DNA of 39,350 nt. Source: JABDJZ01 sp047619685 (GTDB lineage Bacteria; Bacteroidota; Rhodothermia; Rhodothermales; UBA10348). The position numbers and the translations under genes were made by a program. The stretch spans positions 1 through 39,350 of the forward strand of contig JBLHLC010000036.1 of NCBI GenBank assembly GCA_047619685.1, given 5' to 3'. Numbering within the stretch: position 1 is the first letter of the stretch; each line of letters opens with the position of its first letter. Under the pieces are notes generated by a model. The model was not told the origin of the DNA. It ran no database searches and worked only from the letters and a program-made list of their open reading frames with translations. Below are positions 34,725 to 39,350 of this stretch, piece after piece.

Positions 34725-36107
34725 ATGCTCCGCCCTCCTGGTTTTTTCCGCTCCGTCATTCTCCTGACCCTGGTTGCGCTCTGGGCCTTGACGAGCGCGG
34801 AGCCATCGGCCTCCCAGACGCCCCAGCAGCAGTATCTGGACTGGGCCGAGCCCGGCCATCCGGCGGCGGTGTACGCGGCCAGGCGTGCCCGACTACTGAA
34901 CTCCCTGGGTAACGGCGTGCTGCTGATTCCCAGTCACCACGGCGCGTCAGACGGGACTTCCTTTCGGCAGTTGGACGACTTCTGGTACCTGACGGGGCTG
35001 GAGCTTCCAACGTCCATGCTGATCCTGGACGCCGACTCCGATCAAGCCTTCCTCTTCGTGCCGGAGCGGGACGCCCACTTCGAGAGTGCCTCCAGGCCCA
35101 ACGACTTCCCCGGACGAGCCCTTCTGGCCGATAATAAGCTGTGGGACCGCGCCGGCCTGAAAGACGTGAGGTCGCTCCAGGGGCTGGACGGGTGGATCAC
35201 GGACGGCGTTTCCGAAGAACGGACCTTTCGCGTGAATGCCGGCAGTGGGGACTCCGCCCGGGCCCCGACGAGCTCTCTGTTTCATGATTGGACCGCCGTC
35301 GAGGGATTGCTGGATCACCTCTACCGCCAGTGGCCCTCCATCCGAATCGAGTCCGCCTACGAGCCCGTGGCCCGTGTGCGCATGATCAAGGGTCCGGAGG
35401 AAATTGCAACCATCCGAGAGGTGGTCCGCCTGACGGCCGAAGCCATTGCCCGCGCCGCCGGGTTCATTAAGCCTGGCGTCACCGAACGGGATCTGGAGGC
35501 CGAACTTGAAGCCGAATACAAGCGCCAGGGCGCTCAACGACTCGCCTTTGCCTCCATTATCAAGTCCGGCCCAAACTCACTCTGGCCCTGGCGCATTCTT
35601 GCGGCTCACTACGACAGGCGCAACAGGTCCATGACCGCGGGAGAACTGGTCATCTTTGACGTGGGTACCGAACTGGACGGATACGTGAGCGACGTTGGCC
35701 GCACGTTCCCGGTGTCGGGTTCATTCACGCCTCGCCAGCGCGAGATCCTTTCCATGGAGGCAGGGGTCTCCGAAGCCATCCTTGGCGCCATGAAACCGGG
35801 CGTGACGCTTCTCGAACTCATGGAGGTGGCCCGAGAGGCAACCCCGGACGACCAGGAGCCGTATATGCAGGCCGGGTTGTTTTTCGGTCATTATCTGGGT
35901 CTCTCCACCGGAGATCCCGCCCTCTACGATATCCCCCTTGCGCCCGGCATGGTGATCACCGTAGAGCCTTGGTACTACAACCACGACGAAGGCATCTCCG
36001 TCTTTACCGAGGATGTAGTACTGATTGTCCCTGGCGGAATCGAGGTCCTCTCCTCGTCCCTTCCACGGGACCCGGCATCGCTCGAACAAATGGTCGGCCG
36101 CCACTAA
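34725..36107 (+). CDS. Exported Xaa-Pro aminopeptidase (M24 family)
   Basis: A 460-residue protein starting at the ATG that opens a signal peptide (FFRSVILLTLVALWALTSA); an in-frame TTG 18 bases upstream is also possible. The N-terminal creatinase-like domain contains DDFWYLTGLELPTSMLILD. The pita-bread catalytic domain has all five metal ligands: Asp312 (FDVG), Asp323 (SDVGR), His389 (GHYLGL), Glu414 (EPWYY) and Glu429 (TEDVVL). It should remove N-terminal residues preceding proline from peptides after export. The gene ends 43 bp before the membrane protein gene. Confidence 0.92.
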   Translation: MLRPPGFFRSVILLTLVALWALTSAEPSASQTPQQQYLDWAEPGHPAAVYAARRARLLNSLGNGVLLIPSHHGASDGTSFRQLDDFWYLTGLELPTSMLILDADSDQAFLFVPERDAHFESASRPNDFPGRALLADNKLWDRAGLKDVRSLQGLDGWITDGVSEERTFRVNAGSGDSARAPTSSLFHDWTAVEGLLDHLYRQWPSIRIESAYEPVARVRMIKGPEEIATIREVVRLTAEAIARAAGFIKPGVTERDLEAELEAEYKRQGAQRLAFASIIKSGPNSLWPWRILAAHYDRRNRSMTAGELVIFDVGTELDGYVSDVGRTFPVSGSFTPRQREILSMEAGVSEAILGAMKPGVTLLELMEVAREATPDDQEPYMQAGLFFGHYLGLSTGDPALYDIPLAPGMVITVEPWYYNHDEGISVFTEDVVLIVPGGIEVLSSSLPRDPASLEQMVGRH

Positions 36108-36150
36108 TGCCCGAACACCAGGACATCGTTTAGCCCCAAACGGCACAAGA

Positions 36151-37011
36151 ATGCAAGATTCAGATCGCGTCTACTCCCCCGACGAAATCCAGGGGCTCCT
36201 CAAGCGAGCAAGCGAGATTCAGGGCGCACGACCCCTGCCGACGACGCACGGACTCTCTTTGGCTGAGGTTCAGGAACTGGCCGAGGACGCCGGAATTGAC
36301 CCTGAGCTTATTCTGGCGGCTTCACTGGAGCATAACACCGGACGGGCGGCCCGCAAGAAGACGTGGTATGGCGGGCCCTTTACCAGCACTATTGTGCGCT
36401 CCGTTGAGGGCAAGATCTCCGACGACACCTGGGAGAAGATGTTGGCGGAAATACGCCGCGAGTTCAAGGTAGCCGGAGAAACCGTGCAGCGGGGGAGCAC
36501 GCGGGAGTGGGTCTACAAGACCACCTGGGAGGGCACGCACTCGCATCTCAATGCAACATATCGCGATGGGCGCACCGAGATCGAGTGGATGGACACGAGC
36601 AAACAGATCCTTGCTGCTCCATTTGTTATTGCCCCTTTTCTCCTGTCCGTGCTTAGTCTTGGTGTCATATCGGGAGTGCTTGATCTCGGCGCGGCTACGG
36701 GTGTGCCTTCCTGGATTGCCTCCATCCTCGTGTTTCTTGCGGCCGCCCGGTATGGCCTGGGTTGGGCCTCCGACAAGGGCTATGCAAGCAACTCGCGCCT
36801 CGTGGACGATCTGCTGACTATCGCACATCGCGACCGGGCGCGGACAACCAGCGGGCTCAAGTCTACCGCCACGGAAGGCGCAGCGGCGGCGGAGGCGGCC
36901 GCGGAGGCGCCCGAGTCGCGCCGGGACCCGGTTTTGGAGCTCCCGGACGACGAACTCGGAGACGCTCCAGCCCCCTCCAAGACCGGCCGGGACAGAACCT
37001 CAGAGCGTTAG
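36151..37011 (+). CDS. Membrane protein with N-terminal helical domain of unknown function
   Basis: A 286-residue protein. Residues 1-65 form a predicted helical domain with RVYSPDEIQGLLKRASEIQ and LSLAEVQELAEDAGIDPELI, a pattern common in Rhodothermales and related bacteria. A beta-like middle (GSTREWVYKTTWEG ... RDGRTEIEWM) is followed by two hydrophobic helices (FVIAPFLLSVLSLGVISGVL; IASILVFLAAARYGLGWA). The C-terminal tail is Ala/Glu-rich, possibly coiled. I know no function. The start at 36151 fits the domain and the paralogue downstream. Confidence 0.78.
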   Translation: MQDSDRVYSPDEIQGLLKRASEIQGARPLPTTHGLSLAEVQELAEDAGIDPELILAASLEHNTGRAARKKTWYGGPFTSTIVRSVEGKISDDTWEKMLAEIRREFKVAGETVQRGSTREWVYKTTWEGTHSHLNATYRDGRTEIEWMDTSKQILAAPFVIAPFLLSVLSLGVISGVLDLGAATGVPSWIASILVFLAAARYGLGWASDKGYASNSRLVDDLLTIAHRDRARTTSGLKSTATEGAAAAEAAAEAPESRRDPVLELPDDELGDAPAPSKTGRDRTSER

Positions 37012-37030
37012 AAAAGGGCTATATTGGACG

Positions 37031-37405
37031 ATGCAAGGCCGGGATCGCATCTATTCAGAGGAAGAAATCGGGCGTGTCATGAAGCGGGCGGCCCGGCCCC
37101 ACGGAGCAGCGCGGGACCACGCGTCAATGGATGTCGAAGACGCGGGAGGGCAGGCGGGCTCACCTCATTGCTACCTTTCGTGACGGGAGGACGGAGCTTG
37201 AGATGATGTCTCGCGGGTCGGCGTCGGCACGGTCTCGGACAAGGGCCACGCAGCGAGCAAAGAGCTCATCGAGGAATTGATGACCATTGCCCAGCGGTCT
37301 GCCGCGCGGGAGCGGGCGGTTGACAAGCCCCCCTCCAGGGCTGGCGTAGCGCAGCCCGAGACTTCTTCGGAGACCGCCACCAGGAAGCGGAGTCGCAAGG
37401 CCAAG
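37031..37405 (+). pseudogene. Degraded tandem copy of the preceding membrane protein gene
   Basis: Three blocks match the gene at 36151. Block one starts MQGRDRIYSEEEIGRVMKRA. Block two, in another frame, reads QRGTTRQWMSKTREG and HLIATFRDGRTELEMM, compared with QRGSTREWVYKTTWEG and HLNATYRDGRTEIEWM. Block three reads VSDKGHAASKELIEELMTIA, compared with ASDKGYASNSRLVDDLLTIA. The parts between, including both membrane helices, are missing and the frames shift. It is clearly a decayed duplicate. Its 3' end runs into the palindromic element that follows. Confidence 0.85.
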
Positions 37406-37574
37406 TCTAGAAGCCTGTTGAACAAGTGGCGCACGCCATTCTACGGCGGCGGAACGCCATCTGCGGTGTTGCCCCTCCTCGCAATGGCGGTGCCATTACT
37501 CGTCAGGACGCCTTACATCTGGCATTCCGGCGCTCGTAGCCTGGCATACTCCACTTATTCAACAGGCTTCTAGA
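37406..37574. repeat. Palindromic MITE-like element
   Basis: Both ends begin TCTAGAAGCCTGTTGAA when read inward, and similarity continues for about 55 bases per arm (AAGTGG, GCCA, CTACG, CGGAA blocks). The arms form a large imperfect hairpin across 169 bp. It has no coding function of its own. It supplied the 3' tail of the decayed gene. No second copy is seen in the window. Confidence 0.75.
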
Positions 37575-37653
37575 GCATACCTGCAGATTCCAGACGACGG
37601 TTCGGCGACTCAGCGGGGCCTTCTGAAGCGGCCGCAGAACGAGCCCGGGAGAT

Positions 37654-37938
37654 CTAGTGTAGTGCGCCGTAGTTGAGGGAGCTTGTTTGGGCTTGTTCTC
37701 TCACGCAGACGGGAGACATCGCCCCAGCCTGAAGGTGGACATAAGCGGACGCTCGATGCGCCGGAGTGGAACAAGGGATCCCAATTCCACCAAATCCCCC
37801 GAATTGACCGCACGGAAGCGGAACACGGGCGGCAATTCCACTTTCGCACCCGGATCGACCGCACGGAAGTGGAATTGGGAGAACGTATTCTACTTAGGCC
37901 AACGCTTACGTGCCAAACAGAACGGCGCACTACTCTAG
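37654..37938. mobile_element. IS630-derived miniature element
   Basis: The left end CTAGTGTAGTGCGCCGT and the right end ACGGCGCACTACTCTAG are 17-base inverted repeats with one mismatch, each carrying TA in CTAG. The rightmost 35 bases match, inverted, the IS630 end at 39240-39274 at about 30 of 35 positions. That stretch even encodes RAKQNGALL, compared with SAKQNGALH of the transposase. The transposase body is lost. The interior holds two 51-bp tandem copies. Confidence 0.75.
37782..37883 (+). repeat. Two tandem copies of a 51-bp unit within the miniature element
   Basis: CAATTCCAC begins each copy (37782 and 37833), and GACCGCACGGAAG(C/T)GGAA closes each. Inverted CAATTCCACTT/AAGTGGAATTG arms flank the second copy, so this part can fold. 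A 51-bp period equals 17 codons, but no gene function is evident. Confidence 0.6.
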
Positions 37939-37955
37939 ACGCCTCGACACCCGAC

Positions 37956-39242
37956 TCAGTCGATCAGCTTGACCAACGCGTCATCCACCTCTCTCATCAG
38001 GCGCTCCGCGATCTTGTCCGAGAGTTCGATCATCATTTCCCGGTCCTGGCGCTGCCACTCGTCTCGATCGAAAAGAAGCTGCTCGCTCCCGGTGAGATCC
38101 AGCGACTCCCACCTCCCGGGATAAACACCGCGCTCCAGGCGGACACGCGTATCGGCCTCGACGGTGCGCTCCAAGACAAACCTGGAAGCTTCCATACTCC
38201 ACACACGGTAGGCCACCTGCCCCTTTGTGCGGACGTCCAGCTGCTGCCATGTGTAGGTGGTATCCACGCCGCCACGACCACGGGTCCGCGCGTCCCGTTC
38301 CTTGCTGCGCCGGACCTTGTCCGTCCGTTCGTAGCGGACCAACTCTCCGGCAAGGACGAAGTCTGCTCCCAGTTCGCCCCCCAGTGCACGGAAATCGGAG
38401 CGTGTCAGAATGGATCCGGCCATCCCCTCGGACCGAACGATCCGCCTGGTGAGACCGGGATCAAGAATTGCCAGGAACGCCGAACCGCGCCCCGTTTCGC
38501 CGAAGGCAATGGCGTCGTTCACATCGGCGCGCAGGTCGGCCGGCGCCACGTTTCCCCACGCCGTCGTTTCCCACAGCGGTACCAGCGCCAAGGTTTGAAT
38601 ACCCTCGGCGAGTGCCCGTTGTGAGACGCCGCGCGCTTCATCCTCTGCACGGTCGTCGTAAGCATCCAGAATCTCCACCGCGCGCAGGGCGGTATCATAG
38701 CCGGACTTGAAACGCCCCCTGTCCATGTCCTGCCGTGCGAGGTCAACCAGGACGGCGCCAAGCCGGTGGTCGATGTCTATCCTGCGCTCATCCTCTAGCT
38801 CGAACTCCTTGCGAATGCGCTCAAGAAGCTTGAGGGCGCCCTCCAGATCTCCGGCTGCCACTGCGACTTCGGACTGCCGTGTCAGGCTATCGAGTGCGGC
38901 TTCGACCAGGAATTCTCTTCGATCGCCAAAGTCTCCGGGCAACGTCAAAATGACGCGCACGTCCTCCGCGGCCCGTTTCAGGGCGGACATTCGGTCTAGA
39001 TCCTGAACGGCCAGATCGAAAGCGCCGCGGGACTCGTGATCCTCCGCTGAATCCCATAATTCTGCAATCGCCCTGGCTCCGACATCCGCAAGGCGCGCCC
39101 TGGCGTCCTCAAAATCCCTCTGGGACTTGAGCACCCGGATATACAGCTCCGCGGCTTGGCCGAAGTCTCCAGCCGTCTCCTGTTCGACTGCTTGCTGGTA
39201 TCGCTTCTTTGTGGAAACACAGCCCGTGAGAATGACTGCTAG
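37956..39242 (-). pseudogene. TPR-like/CsgG-like lipoprotein gene with 5' end cut off by IS630 insertion
   Basis: The readable part begins LAVILTGCVSTKKRYQQAVE, a lipobox (LTGC, Cys at 39219-39221) just inside the IS end, and continues for about 420 codons. The first codons of the signal peptide are replaced by insertion sequence. The N-terminal half is helical with TPR-like AAELYIRVLKSQRDFEDARA. The C-terminal half resembles CsgG/LpoB-like lipoproteins (LTRSDFRALGGELGADFVLA). No ATG, GTG or TTG start is seen between the IS and the lipobox. It might still be translated from the internal GTG at 39134, but without export. Confidence 0.7.
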
Positions 39243-39349
39243 TGTAGTGCGCCATTCTGTTTGGCGCTTAAGTGTTGATTCGCGCGAATGACCTTTTGGA
39301 GGATGTCCTGAGCCTTTGCGGTCCAGATGAACGGTTTGGGGTTTTCATT
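39239..39349 (-). CDS. IS630-family transposase, C-terminal fragment (runs off the window)
   Basis: The last 36 codons of a transposase: NENPKPFIWTAKAQDILQKV, ending in HLSAKQNGALH. The N-x-NPKPF-x-W-T motif marks the C-terminus of IS630-family DDE transposases. The stop codon lies inside the element's terminal repeat. The rest of the gene lies beyond the right edge. Confidence 0.85.
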   Translation of the reverse strand, partial: NENPKPFIWTAKAQDILQKVIRANQHLSAKQNGALH

Positions 39350-39350
39350 G
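39240..39350 (-). mobile_element. End of an IS630-family insertion sequence
   Basis: The outer end TAGTGTAGTGCGCC lies at 39240, continuing into the transposase 3' end. IS630 elements insert at TA, which is present here. It interrupts the lipoprotein gene's signal peptide. The second end is outside the window. Confidence 0.8.

Overview
The window looks like a chromosomal segment of a high-GC member of the Bacteroidota/Rhodothermota group, most like Rhodothermales. This is inferred from gene content: secreted proteins with C-terminal type IX secretion (T9SS) sorting-type tails, an Oar-like TonB-dependent receptor with a carboxypeptidase-regulatory N-domain, S9, M1 and M24 peptidases with signal peptides, ELWxxDGT-repeat and BNR-repeat secreted proteins, and mostly weak Shine-Dalgarno sequences. 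No rRNA, tRNA or CRISPR array was seen.

Layout. 1-1.4 kb: the end of an ABC permease gene, then a probable cytochrome c - tetR operon (minus strand) with a TetR-type operator. 1.5-8.1 kb: an exported-protein block holding an ELWxxDGT-repeat protein, a small secreted protein, a BsuPI-like secreted protein and a zinc phospholipase C-like enzyme. The ELWxxDGT gene lies between two ~138-bp direct repeats, and the second repeat supplies the start of the next gene. 8.1-9.7 kb: two tandem paralogous lipoproteins. 9.8-14.3 kb: a tightly packed five-gene operon (DUF3500 lipoprotein, MhqO-like ring-cleaving dioxygenase, MhqD-like esterase, ornithine cyclodeaminase-family enzyme, threonine dehydratase-family enzyme). 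14.4-15.6 kb: a frameshifted and internally deleted gene of a Bacteroidota sensor-like family. 15.8-25.1 kb: S9 peptidase, DUF4440-type lipoprotein, M1-type metallopeptidase, SprT-like protein, a GAF-GGDEF protein with a degenerate GGGEF signature, and a second S9 peptidase. 25.1-29.6 kb: marR - FMN reductase operon divergent from the TonB receptor, with palindromic operators between them and a strong terminator after the receptor. 29.7-36.1 kb: a stand-alone LuxR helix-turn-helix protein, a class IV aminotransferase, a cyclophilin, a BNR-repeat protein and an Xaa-Pro aminopeptidase. 36.1-39.35 kb: a decaying, mobile-element-rich end with a membrane protein gene, a degraded tandem copy of it, a palindromic MITE-like element, an IS630-derived miniature element, and a lipoprotein gene whose start is cut off by an IS630-family insertion that runs off the window.

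How the genes fit together. Most products are exported: envelope lipoproteins, peptidases able to degrade peptides in the periplasm or outside the cell, and T9SS cargo. This suits a heterotrophic, polymer- and protein-degrading lifestyle. The two redox/aromatic units (the mhq-like operon, and MarR plus FMN reductase) suggest quinone or electrophile detoxification. The parts I think most deserve follow-up are the repeat-flanked ELWxxDGT cassette, the five-gene coupled operon, the GGGEF protein, the orphan LuxR domain, and the IS630/MITE remodelling at the right end.
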